Shown: one piece after another, positions 43,319 to 53,450 of the stretch
Position numbering within the stretch: the stretch's first letter is position 1
Layout: each line of letters begins with the position of its first letter
From: JANQRZ01 sp965214485
Lineage (GTDB): Bacteria > Bacteroidota > Rhodothermia > Rhodothermales > JANQRZ01
Length of the DNA: 64,000 nucleotides
Direction: 5' to 3'
NCBI GenBank assembly: GCA_965214485.1
Contig: CBDCBW010000002.1
Location: 1 to 64,000, forward strand
The notes under the pieces: generated by a model
The model's database searches: none
Seen by the model: the letters and a program-made list of their open reading frames with translations, nothing else
Told to the model about the DNA's origin: nothing
Made by a program: the position numbers and the translations under genes

Positions 43319-44503
43319 CTAGCTTTGTGGGTTTCTTTTCCCATTCCCCCCATCGCCTTTCCCCTCCGCCTCCTTCAGAAGCTGGCGGGCGACGACGAGG
43401 TGCTGGATTTCGGTTGCGCCCTCGTAGATGCGGAGCGGGCGGACGTCGCGGTAGAGCCGCTCGACGACCGAGCCGACGGTGACGCCGTGCCCACCGAAGA
43501 GTTGAACCGCCGTGTCGACGACTCGCTGTGCGGCCTCCGTCGCATAGGCCTTTGCCATCGCTGCCTCCTTCGTCACGCGCTCGGCCCCGGCGTCCTTCGC
43601 GTAGGCGGCGCGGTAGACCAGCCCGGCGCTCGCGTCGATCTCGGTCGCCATCACGGCCAGCTTGCTCTGGACCACCGCGAGGTCGGCGAGGGTGCCGCCG
43701 AAGAGCTCGCGGCGGCGGACGTGGCCCAGGGTTTCGTCGAGCGCCCGGCGGGCGAGCCCGAGCGCGGCGGCCCCGACGGTCGTGCGGAACACGTCGAGCG
43801 TCGAGAGCGCGATCTTCATCCCGTGCCCCGGCTCGCCGATGAGCGCCGCGCGCGGCACGCGGCATTGCGTGAAGGCGAGCGTGCCGAGCGGGTGCGGCGC
43901 GGTGAGCGGAATCTGCTCCGTGACGGCGAGGCCCGGCACGTCGGCGTCCACGATGAACGCGCTGAGGCCGCGGCTGCCCGGGCCGGTGCGCGCGAAGACG
44001 GTGTAGAAGTCGGCGATGCCCGCGTTCGAGATCCACGTCTTCCCGCCGTTGAGGACGAAGCCGTCGCCGTCGGGCGTGGCGGCCAGCGTGAGGGCGGCCA
44101 CGTCGGACCCGGCCTCGGCCTCGGAGAGCGCGAACGCGGCGATCCTCCGACCGGCGGCGACGTCGGGCAGATAGGCGGCGCGCTGCTCGTCGGTGCCGAA
44201 GAGCGAGACCGGCCCGGCCCCGAGCCCCTGCATGGCGAAGGCGAAGTCGGCGAGGGCCGAGCGGTAGCCGAGCGTCTCGCGGGCGAGGCAGAGGCTCCGC
44301 ACATCGAGCCTGGGGTGCCGCCCAGCGGGTGCCGGGACGCACAGCCGCAGCCAACCCGCCTCCCCCATCGCCCGGACGAGCGACCGGCACGCTTCGGCCT
44401 CGTCCTCCGGCTCCTCCTCGACGTGCGCCGACGCCCACGCGCCGAGGTCGCGCGCGAGGCCGCGGTGGCGGTCGTCGAAGAACGGGAGGGCGAGGTGGGT
44501 CAC
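43319..44503 (-). CDS. Acyl-CoA dehydrogenase
   Basis: 394 residues from a GTG at 44503. Family blocks: AGSDVAALTLAATPDGDGFVLNG, then GKTWISNAGIADFYTVFART (FAD/substrate binding), IGEPGHGMKIALSTLDVFR, VQLFGGHGVTVGSVVERLYR and DVRPLRIYEGATEIQ with the C-terminal catalytic region. It oxidises an acyl-CoA thioester and passes electrons to ETF. In this cluster it would dehydrogenate an alicyclic CoA intermediate after ring reduction. The last ~12 residues (GDGGNGKRNPQS) run into repeat-type sequence and are probably not native. GTG is chosen because a (TCTGTCC)n array lies immediately upstream. Confidence 0.88.
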   Translation of the reverse strand: MTHLALPFFDDRHRGLARDLGAWASAHVEEEPEDEAEACRSLVRAMGEAGWLRLCVPAPAGRHPRLDVRSLCLARETLGYRSALADFAFAMQGLGAGPVSLFGTDEQRAAYLPDVAAGRRIAAFALSEAEAGSDVAALTLAATPDGDGFVLNGGKTWISNAGIADFYTVFARTGPGSRGLSAFIVDADVPGLAVTEQIPLTAPHPLGTLAFTQCRVPRAALIGEPGHGMKIALSTLDVFRTTVGAAALGLARRALDETLGHVRRRELFGGTLADLAVVQSKLAVMATEIDASAGLVYRAAYAKDAGAERVTKEAAMAKAYATEAAQRVVDTAVQLFGGHGVTVGSVVERLYRDVRPLRIYEGATEIQHLVVARQLLKEAEGKGDGGNGKRNPQS

Positions 44504-44680
44504 AGGACAGAGGACAGAGGACAGAGGACAGAGGACAGAGGACAGAGGACAGAGAAGATGCGCCACAACGCGCAGCGGCGGGGTTAACTTTCGCGGTTTT
44601 CCTTCCCACTCCCTCCACTCCCTCCACTCCCTCCACTCCCTCCACTCCCTCCACTCCCTCCACTCCCTCCACTCCCTCCT
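44504..44680. repeat. Composite array-spacer-array element, copy 1
   Basis: This fills the gap between the enoyl-CoA hydratase stop and the acyl-CoA dehydrogenase start. On the plus strand a 7-bp array (GGACAGA, about six copies to ~44553) is followed by a ~50-base spacer containing CGCGCAGCGGCGGGGTTAAC and TTTCGCGGTTTTCC. A 9-bp array (CCCTCCACT, about nine copies) then runs up to the hydratase stop codon. The same plan with related spacer sequence occurs at 52199-52371. Confidence 0.85.
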
Positions 44681-45519
44681 CAGTTCCCCTCGAACACCGG
44701 CTTCTCCTTGGCGACGAAGGCGCGGTAGGCTCGCTCGAAGTCGTTCGTCTGCATACAGATAGCCTGGGCCTGGGCCTCGGCCTCGATGGCCTGCTCGATG
44801 CCCATGCCCCACTCCTGGTCGAGCATCGTCTTGGTCATCATGTGGGCGAACGTCGGGCCGTGGGCGAGCCCGTGCGCGAGCGCGTGGGCGTCGCCCGACA
44901 CGTCGCCCGGCTCGGCGAGCCGGTTGTAGAAACCCCAGGCGAGCGCCTCGTCGCCCGACATCGACCGGCCGGTGTAGAGCAGTTCGGCGGCGCGGCCCTG
45001 CCCGATGATCCGGGGCAGGATCGCGCACGCGCCCATGTCGCACCCCGCGAGCCCGACCCGCGTGAAGAGGAAGGCCACCTTGCTCTCCGCCGTGCCGACA
45101 CGCAGGTCCGAGGCCATCGCCAGGATCGCGCCCGCGCCGACGCAGACGCCGTCGACGGCGGCGACCACCGGTTGCGGGCAGGCGCGGACCGCCTTCACCA
45201 GGTCGCCGGTCATCCGCGTGAACCGGAGCAAGGCGGGCATGTCCAGCTCCGTCAGCGGGCCGATGATCTCGTGCACGTCCCCGCCGGAGGAGAAGTTGCC
45301 CCCGGCCCCTTCGAGCACGACGGCCTTGACCTCGTCGGCGTAGACGAGCGCGCGGAAGGTGTCGCGGAGCTCGGCGTAGGACTCGAACGTGAGCGGGTTC
45401 TTCTTCTCGGGCCGGTCGAGCGTGACCGTGGCGACGCGGTCTTCGAAGGACCAGCGGAAGTGCTCGGGGGCGAACGTGTCGGGGGCGAACGTGTCGGCGG
45501 CGAAGGTCTCGGGGTTCAT
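44680..45519 (-). CDS. Enoyl-CoA hydratase/isomerase
   Basis: 279 residues. Crotonase core: ATVTLDRPEKKNPLTFESYA, the oxyanion-hole segment EGAGGNFSSGGDVHEIIG, then AAVDGVCVGAGAILAMASDL and VAFLFTRVGLAGCDMGACAI. The catalytic acidic positions differ from typical hydratases (GCDMGA where PDxG is usual), so it may be a hydrolase or isomerase acting on a ring CoA ester. The N-terminal 20 residues include a small repeat (ADTFAPDTFAPEHF). It is encoded 42 bp after the SDR gene. Confidence 0.85.
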   Translation of the reverse strand: MNPETFAADTFAPDTFAPEHFRWSFEDRVATVTLDRPEKKNPLTFESYAELRDTFRALVYADEVKAVVLEGAGGNFSSGGDVHEIIGPLTELDMPALLRFTRMTGDLVKAVRACPQPVVAAVDGVCVGAGAILAMASDLRVGTAESKVAFLFTRVGLAGCDMGACAILPRIIGQGRAAELLYTGRSMSGDEALAWGFYNRLAEPGDVSGDAHALAHGLAHGPTFAHMMTKTMLDQEWGMGIEQAIEAEAQAQAICMQTNDFERAYRAFVAKEKPVFEGN

Positions 45520-45561
45520 CGGTGAGGCGAGGTGGGTGGCAGCGTCTCCCGAAGCTAGTGC

Positions 45562-46353
45562 CTAGAGCACTTCCCCGCCCGAGATAATGAGGCGCTGCCC
45601 GGTGACGGCGGCCTGCTCCGGGTGGCACAGCCACGCCACCGCGCTCGCCACCTCCTCCGGCGCGAGCATCCGCCCGAGCGGACTCTGGCGCTCGAACCCC
45701 GCCCGCAGCTCTTCCGCCGAGCGCCCGGTCTTCTCCGACAGCGTCTCGACGGAGCCGGCGACGAGGTCGGTGTCGGTGTAGCCGGGGCACACGGCGTTGA
45801 CGGTGACGCCGGTCTTGACGACCTCGAGCGCGAGCGCCCGCGTCAGCCCGACCAGGCCGTGCTTGGCCGCGCAGTAGGCCGCGACGTAGGGGTAGCCCGT
45901 CACCCCGGCCGTCGAGGCGATGTTTATGACCCGCCCCCAGCCGGCCTCGGCCATGTCCGGGAGGGCGCGATGCGTGCAGCGGTAGGCGCTCGTCAGGTTC
46001 ACGTCGAGCATCGCGTCCCACCGCTCCGGGGTCGTCTTCCCGAAGGGGCGGCTGTCCACGGCCCCGGCGTTGTTGACGAGGACGGCGACCGGCCCGAGGG
46101 CCGCGCGCGCCTCGGCGAAGGCGGCTTCGACCCGGGCGGCGTCGGTCACGTCTGCGGGCACGGCGGCGAAGGACTGCGGGTGGGCCTCGGTCAGCTCGTC
46201 GGCAAGGGCGCGGAGCGGCTCGGGCGTGCGGCCCATGAGCGAGACCGACGCGCCCATCGCAGCCAGCCGCCGGACGATTGCGGCTCCGATGCCGCCGCCG
46301 CCGCCGGTGACGACGGCGTGGCGGTCGGCCAGGGGGCGCGGCGGGTCGGGCAT
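45562..46353 (-). CDS. SDR-family 3-hydroxyacyl-CoA dehydrogenase-like protein
   Basis: 263 residues: cofactor motif VVTGGGGGIGAAIVRRLAAM, NNAG motif at about 90, catalytic Ser in INIASTAGVTG, Y-x-x-x-K in YVAAYCAAKHGLVGL, and VNAVCPGYTDTDLV. It is a cytosolic NAD(P)-dependent reductase/dehydrogenase; with its neighbours it would oxidise the 3-hydroxyacyl-CoA of the anthranilate ring-cleavage route. A promoter-like TATCATGG lies 26 bases upstream. Confidence 0.85.
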   Translation of the reverse strand: MPDPPRPLADRHAVVTGGGGGIGAAIVRRLAAMGASVSLMGRTPEPLRALADELTEAHPQSFAAVPADVTDAARVEAAFAEARAALGPVAVLVNNAGAVDSRPFGKTTPERWDAMLDVNLTSAYRCTHRALPDMAEAGWGRVINIASTAGVTGYPYVAAYCAAKHGLVGLTRALALEVVKTGVTVNAVCPGYTDTDLVAGSVETLSEKTGRSAEELRAGFERQSPLGRMLAPEEVASAVAWLCHPEQAAVTGQRLIISGGEVL

Positions 46354-46378
46354 CGGGGTCCGGGCTGGGGTGAGGCAG

Positions 46379-46386
46379 CCATGATA
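46379..46386 (-). promoter_or_regulatory. Promoter element before the SDR gene
   Basis: Minus-strand TATCATGG, 26 bases before the ATG at 46353. It would let the SDR-hydratase-dehydrogenase-RidA-ligase genes be transcribed separately from the monooxygenase gene that is now cut off by the insertion. Confidence 0.3.
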
Positions 46387-46459
46387 CGGACCAGCCTACC
46401 TCGGCGCTCCGGCAGCCGCGATATTACCCCTCCCGTTATGACTCTCGATTCTGAGCCTC

Positions 46460-46467
46460 TATATTCG
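46460..46467 (+). promoter_or_regulatory. Promoter element of the beta-propeller lipoprotein gene
   Basis: TATATTCG, 53 bases before the ATG at 46520. Confidence 0.35.
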
Positions 46468-46519
46468 CCGCCTCGCCCCTCCCTGTCCCTCCTCCCCGAT
46501 TCCCCTCCGAGGCACCGCT

Positions 46520-47635
46520 ATGCGTCCCCTTCCCCGTATTCTCTTCCTCCCGCTCACGCTCCTCGCCCTCGCGGCGATGGCCGGCGGCTGCGACGCGCTA
46601 ACCGACGCCCAGCCGCCCACCGCCGCCGAAGCCCGCGCCGAAGCTGCCGGCGGCGAGCTTCGCAGGACGATGCACGGCCGCATCGTCGTCGCCAACCGCA
46701 CCTCAGGCACCGCCTCCGTCATCAGCACCCGCACCGCCGAGGTGCTCCTCACGGTCCGCCTGCCGCAGGGCGAGATCGAGCCCGAGCCCGAGCCGATGTA
46801 CGTCGTCTACGACGCGCCCACCGACCGCGTCTTCATCGGCGACCGGACCAACAACCGGGTCGTCGCCTACGACGCGCGCACCGCGCTTGTGGTTGGGACC
46901 ATCCCCGCCACGGGCATCTTCCACATGTGGGCCGATCCCGGCGGTGCCCAACTCTGGGTCGTCGACGACGTGGGCAACCGGATGACCGTGATCGACCCGG
47001 CCACACTCGACGTGCTGGCCACGGTGCCGGTCGCCGGCGGAGTCCCGCACGACACGGTCCTCGAACCCGACGGTTCGTTCGCCTACGTGACGGTCTTCGT
47101 CGAGGACGGCCCGGACCAGATCGTGAAGTACCGCACGGACACGTTCGCGGAGGTAGCCCGCACGGTCGTGGGGGAGAACCCGCACCTCGCCATCAACGAC
47201 ATCGACGGCCAGCTCTACTCGCCCTGCCAGGGCAGCGACGCCGTCTTCGTCCTCGACCGGGCGACGCTCGGCGTGGTCACGACGATCCCCGTCCCCGGCG
47301 CGCACGGCGCGTGGATGGCGCGCGGCGGCAAGACGTTCTTCACGACGAACCTCCCCGGCGGCGGCACCGACGGCCTGTTCGCCATCGACACCCGGACGAA
47401 CAGCGTGATCGGCTCGGTCGATACGACGCCGGACCCCGTCATCCCGACGCCGCGCAACGTCGCCTCGCCGCCGAGCGGGCGAAAAATCTACGTCACCCAC
47501 TCCGGTGCCACCGCCAACCAGACGACGGTCTACACGCTCGACGAGGACGACCCGATGAACCCGGACCTCGTCACCTCTGAGGTCATCACGGTCGGGATGA
47601 ACCCGTTCGGCATCGGCTACGTGCCGAGCCGCTGA
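46520..47635 (+). CDS. YVTN-type beta-propeller lipoprotein
   Basis: 371 residues. A lipoprotein signal peptide ends in AMAGGC24, so the chain is lipid-anchored at the envelope. Repeated blades follow: RIVVANRTSGTASVISTRTA, then RVFIGDRTNNRVVAYDART, LWVVDDVGNRMTVIDPATL and AVFVLDRATLGVVTTIPVPG, the YVTN-repeat pattern. The role is unknown; such propellers bind proteins or surfaces. It is on the opposite strand to the surrounding catabolic genes. Confidence 0.82.
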   Translation: MRPLPRILFLPLTLLALAAMAGGCDALTDAQPPTAAEARAEAAGGELRRTMHGRIVVANRTSGTASVISTRTAEVLLTVRLPQGEIEPEPEPMYVVYDAPTDRVFIGDRTNNRVVAYDARTALVVGTIPATGIFHMWADPGGAQLWVVDDVGNRMTVIDPATLDVLATVPVAGGVPHDTVLEPDGSFAYVTVFVEDGPDQIVKYRTDTFAEVARTVVGENPHLAINDIDGQLYSPCQGSDAVFVLDRATLGVVTTIPVPGAHGAWMARGGKTFFTTNLPGGGTDGLFAIDTRTNSVIGSVDTTPDPVIPTPRNVASPPSGRKIYVTHSGATANQTTVYTLDEDDPMNPDLVTSEVITVGMNPFGIGYVPSR

Positions 47636-47705
47636 TGGGGGTGGGAGGCTGGGCGTAGAGGCGAGCCGGAGCAGGCGTCCGCCCCACGCCCAGCCCCCCA
47701 CGGCG

Positions 47706-47843
47706 CTATCCCTCCACCTCGCGCCGGCGCTCGAAGGTGCGCTCGAGCTGTCGCTTGCCGGAGGCGTACTGCGGGGGCCACCACTGGTCGGCGTACCCCA
47801 GCTCGGCGGCGGCGCGGAGCGTCCAGTGCGGGACCCCGAGGTG
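47706..47843 (-). pseudogene. Displaced 3'-end copy of the 2-aminobenzoyl-CoA monooxygenase gene
   Basis: By eye, 47708-47843 matches 49744-49879, the 3' end of the full-length gene, with about 12 differences in 136 bases. The reading frame is preserved: LGYADQWWPPQYASGKRQLE, then RTFERRREVEG and a stop (TAG, 47708-47706). Similarity ends sharply after ACCCCGAGGTG at 47843, where the inserted module begins. It lies 1.9 kb from the true gene end. Confidence 0.85.
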
Positions 47844-47876
47844 AGGGTAGGGAGACAGAGTATCCGATTGAATTAC

Positions 47877-48566
47877 TCAGGAGCTTGGAGGATTTCCCAG
47901 TGCTTCGAGACGGCTCAGCCAAGCATCAAAGTGCGGGCAGTCTGCTCGAATCGCTGGAATTCCTACCGTTGCGATCACCTTAGGAGCATGCAGAGTCTTA
48001 CGGTAAGAATTCGATAGCCGCTTCGATGGTGCTGTTTGCTGACCATCATTGATGTCTTCTGGGGTGGCGTATGCCGTTCTTACTTCTTGAAGCATTTGGG
48101 CGTATGGAAAACTATCTGGACGTATGACACTGGCAGTCGCCAATGGGTCCACGAAAAGAAGAGCCTCCAGTTCATGACGCTGGACATAAGGAATAAAGCG
48201 CCATGGATGCACATCGCCGAAGGCACGCCGGATGTCAGCATCGAAGGCTGTTTCGAGCGCATTGACTCGCTCCAGTCCTGACACTGGTAGAGAATCAGGC
48301 TGGGGAAAGTCTGTAGGAAGCGCGTAGAGGTCAATCATTGCTGTGACGAACCATTCTGCATTCTGCTTGAGCGAGAGGACAATGTCACGGCGATACGGGT
48401 CATACTTCCGCCCACCCCCTTTTGTGATACGCGATGTGCTCGCAGCCGTCTTATTGACCAGTGTAGGCGTAGCCCAGACACCGTGGTTGCCGAGATGGGA
48501 TGCCAACACGTCCTTTACGACACGCTCCTCCGTCTGCCCCTCGACGATGACCCGTAGATTCGGCAT
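47877..48566 (-). CDS. DUF4276-family protein, TOPRIM-like effector candidate
   Basis: 229 residues. It begins LRVIVE9-GQTEERVVKDVLASHL, continues with TRITKGGG-like AASTSRITKGGGRKYDPYRR, VTAMID79-LYALPTDFP, and FIPYVQRH131-E-L-EALLF. The VEGxTE start and the later acidic strand end are reminiscent of TOPRIM metal sites (OLD- and DUF4435-type nucleases). Its ATG lies two bases after the stop of the AAA ATPase gene, so the two form one unit. ATPase-plus-TOPRIM pairs (OLD-like, PARIS AriA/AriB) are phage-defence modules; DUF4276 as effector is inference. Base composition (about 50% GC) is lower than the neighbours. Confidence 0.85.
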   Translation of the reverse strand: MPNLRVIVEGQTEERVVKDVLASHLGNHGVWATPTLVNKTAASTSRITKGGGRKYDPYRRDIVLSLKQNAEWFVTAMIDLYALPTDFPQPDSLPVSGLERVNALETAFDADIRRAFGDVHPWRFIPYVQRHELEALLFVDPLATASVIRPDSFPYAQMLQEVRTAYATPEDINDGQQTAPSKRLSNSYRKTLHAPKVIATVGIPAIRADCPHFDAWLSRLEALGNPPSS

Positions 48567-48568
48567 TA

Positions 48569-49729
48569 TTACGGTCTCCCACCGAGGACGTTTTTCAGCC
48601 AGAGGTCGCCCAGTGTGTATTCCTCTAACCATGCCTCGTACTCCTTCGCATCGAGTTGGCGACCTATGGAAGCAAACCGACCAGTTTCGGAGTCCCGAGC
48701 GCGATCCACCACGATCACCTCGTCGGGCGTGAAAGCGTCGAGAAACGACACGCTCTGCGTCGTCATTACCACCTGCCGCCGCTGCGCCGCCTCCCGCACT
48801 AGCTCAGCGAGCAGGGTTAGTGCCGCTGGATGCAACCCCAGTTCCGGCTCGTCCACGAGGATCGTCGTCGGAGGATTCGGTTGGAGAAGCAGCGTTGCCA
48901 GACAGATAAATCGGATCGTGCCATCCGACAACTGGTTCGGACCGAACACCACGTCCGATTCCTGCTCCCGCCACAGCAACTGGAGGGTCTCCTCGCTCGG
49001 TGCCGGGTCGAGCGCGAAGTCTCCGAACTGCGGAAACATCTGGCGCACAGCGTCCCGAATCCGCTCGTAAGCCTGATAGTTCTGCTTCTGTAGATGGTAG
49101 AGGAAGGGAGCAATGTTGCCCGCGTCCCCTTGAAGCCGCCGGTAGTCCGTCAGCGGCTGCCTCGCCTTGACGCGCGCGTTCGGACTCGTGTCATGAAAGT
49201 GATACACCTGCCACGACTGCATAGGCAGTACGACATAACTCGGAATACCCATTGGGTCTGCTTTGTATGTCGCGACAGCCTTCGTCTCGCGGTGCCCCGA
49301 TCCAAGTGATTGCGATCTAGGTGAGTAACGGATACCTGCGAAATAAAGCTCTTCCGTGGCAAAGATGAGCGCATCGTCGTCCGTCGCTCGCAGAACGGCA
49401 TCATACCCATTCTTTCCAAATCTCAGTTCGATCCTCAACTCCGGCGTCACCTTTGCCCCGTAGTAAAGCAACCGCGACGCCCCTCCACTCTCACCGACGT
49501 ACACCTGCAGACGCTCCGTGATGAGCGCGTTCAGGAAACGAAAGAGGCTGACGAAGTTGCTCTTTCCTGCCCCGTTCGCACCCACGAGCACGTTCACGCC
49601 TTCGTTCAGCACAATATCAATGTGCGCGAACGACTTGAAACCGTCGACTTTGAGAGACTTGAGGGGACGCACGGGTTTGGGGGTAGAGTCCAGTAAGATA
49701 GGCAGAGTCGACTGACTACCTCGCGTCAC
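48569..49729 (-). CDS. AAA (OLD/SMC-like) ATPase
   Basis: 386 residues from GTG at 49729 (another GTG about 19 codons in is possible). Walker A is VLVGANGAGKSNF (G50-K56), followed by ABC-type signature FGPNQLSDGTIRF, Walker B TTILVDEPELGLHPAAL and the H-loop region QVVMTTQSVSFLDAF. This is the AAA_21/AAA_15 class of ATPase that partners nucleases in OLD, PARIS, RloA-like and similar defence systems. It starts 12 bases after the monooxygenase stop, on the same strand, so it can ride the catabolic transcript. Less GC-rich than flanking genes. Confidence 0.88.
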   Translation of the reverse strand: MTRGSQSTLPILLDSTPKPVRPLKSLKVDGFKSFAHIDIVLNEGVNVLVGANGAGKSNFVSLFRFLNALITERLQVYVGESGGASRLLYYGAKVTPELRIELRFGKNGYDAVLRATDDDALIFATEELYFAGIRYSPRSQSLGSGHRETKAVATYKADPMGIPSYVVLPMQSWQVYHFHDTSPNARVKARQPLTDYRRLQGDAGNIAPFLYHLQKQNYQAYERIRDAVRQMFPQFGDFALDPAPSEETLQLLWREQESDVVFGPNQLSDGTIRFICLATLLLQPNPPTTILVDEPELGLHPAALTLLAELVREAAQRRQVVMTTQSVSFLDAFTPDEVIVVDRARDSETGRFASIGRQLDAKEYEAWLEEYTLGDLWLKNVLGGRP

Positions 49730-49741
49730 GTGTACCTCGAC

Positions 49742-52183
<2,442 letters not shown>

Positions 52184-52198
52184 GGCAGGCAGCGCGGA

Positions 52199-52371
52199 CA
52201 GTGGACAGTGGACAGTGGACAGAAGCTAGGCGCGCAGCGCAACGGCGAGGAGTAACTTCCTCGGTTTTATTCCATTCCCTCCATTCCCTCCATTCCCTCC
52301 ATTCCCTCCATTCCCTCCATTCCCTCCATTCCCTCCATTCCCTCCATTCCCTCCATTCCCTCCATTCCCTA
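52199..52371. repeat. Composite array-spacer-array element, copy 2
   Basis: This fills the gap between the ATP-grasp gene stop and the monooxygenase start. A GGACAGT/GGACAG array (52196-52221) is followed by a spacer with GCGCAGCGCAACGGCGAGGA, then GTAACTTCCTCGGTTTTATT. A 9-bp array (CCCTCCATT, about eleven copies) runs into the stop codon (52371-52369). Spacer and arrays are recognisably related to 44504-44680. Confidence 0.85.
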
Positions 52372-53409
52372 CAGCGTAGCGAGCGTGACGTTGTCGAAGT
52401 GCTGCCGGTAGCGCTGCTTCGCCTCCACCTTCCGCTCCACCGCCGTGATCACGTCCGGCGCGAAGTCGACCCCGGTGACGCTTTCCACGCTGCCCAGCCC
52501 GCCGGGGCTGAAGACGTTGACCTCGATCAGGTGCTCGCCCGCGATGTCGAGCCCGACGAGGAACATGCCGTCTTGGATGAGCTGGGGCCGGACCATCTCG
52601 GCGATCCGGAGCTCGGTCTCGGTGATCTCGGCGGCCTCGGCGCTGCCGCCGGCGCTCATGTTGCTGCGCAGGTCGTCGCCCGAGCCGAGGCGGCGGAAGG
52701 CGGCGTAGACCCCGTCCTTCTCGAGGGGCTTGCCGTTGACGAGGAACATCCGCGTGTCCTGCCCGGCGGCGGCGGGGAGGTACTCCTGCGCGACCATGTA
52801 CCCGTTCTTGCAGACCGCGTCGATGATCTGGTTGAGGTTGGCGCGGTCGTCCTCGCGGACGACGAAGACGCTCTCGCCGCCGGAGCCCTGGAACGGCTTG
52901 ATCACCACGTCGCCTTTCTGTTCGTCCATGAAGCGGTGGATGTCGTCGGCGTGGCGCGTGACCAGGGTCTTGGGGCGGACGGCCTCGGGGAAGCGCTGGA
53001 AGTAAACCTTGTTGACGGCCTTTGCCAGGCCCTCGGGGTGGTTGAGCACGATCACCCCGCGCCGCGCCGCCATCTGCCCGAAGACGATGCCCGCCGCCTG
53101 CGCCCACGGCCGCTCGCCGGAGTCGTCCGCCGGGTCGTTGCGGAGCACGAGCGCGTCGAGCTCTTCGACGGGCAGGCGCTGTTCGTCGGCGTTCTCCTTG
53201 ACGCCGGCGAGGAAGGTCTTCTCGGTTTTGTAGCTCCCCGAGGGCATCCGGACGCGGACCCGGAGCGACTCGTCGGGGTCGCAGATGAAGTCCTCGACCG
53301 AGAGGTAGGCGACCTCGTGGCCGGCCTTGTGGGCGGCGAGGCCGAGCCGGGTCGTGGTGTAGACCTCCTTTTCGGTTTCGTAGTCGTTGATGAGGAAGGC
53401 GATGCGCAT
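52369..53409 (-). CDS. ATP-grasp ligase (glutathione synthetase-like)
   Basis: 346 residues. The N-terminal Rossmann-like domain is RIAFLINDYETEKEVYTTTR. The ATP-grasp core follows: GDVVIKPFQGSGGESVFVVR, then YMVAQEYLPAAAGQDTRMFL and GLDIAGEHLIEVNVFSPGGL, with the metal-binding E-x-N of the last motif. The layout is that of prokaryotic glutathione synthetase (GshB), but the company it keeps (a QEGLA-motif peptidase and an N-formylglutamate hydrolase-like enzyme) suggests ligation of another amino acid or peptide. It is the last gene of that minus-strand trio, 41 bp after the peptidase gene. Confidence 0.85.
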   Translation of the reverse strand: MRIAFLINDYETEKEVYTTTRLGLAAHKAGHEVAYLSVEDFICDPDESLRVRVRMPSGSYKTEKTFLAGVKENADEQRLPVEELDALVLRNDPADDSGERPWAQAAGIVFGQMAARRGVIVLNHPEGLAKAVNKVYFQRFPEAVRPKTLVTRHADDIHRFMDEQKGDVVIKPFQGSGGESVFVVREDDRANLNQIIDAVCKNGYMVAQEYLPAAAGQDTRMFLVNGKPLEKDGVYAAFRRLGSGDDLRSNMSAGGSAEAAEITETELRIAEMVRPQLIQDGMFLVGLDIAGEHLIEVNVFSPGGLGSVESVTGVDFAPDVITAVERKVEAKQRYRQHFDNVTLATL

Positions 53410-53450
53410 GGGGAAAGGGGAGGTCCAGGGGCGGGGAGTCGGGCGCGCGC

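Noticed and set aside
43319..46021. A 900-codon frame joining hydratase-side sequence to the acyl-CoA dehydrogenase through repeated EWR
   Set aside because: It is a read-through of the 9-bp array in the wrong frame of the hydratase; the two genes have their own starts and stops.
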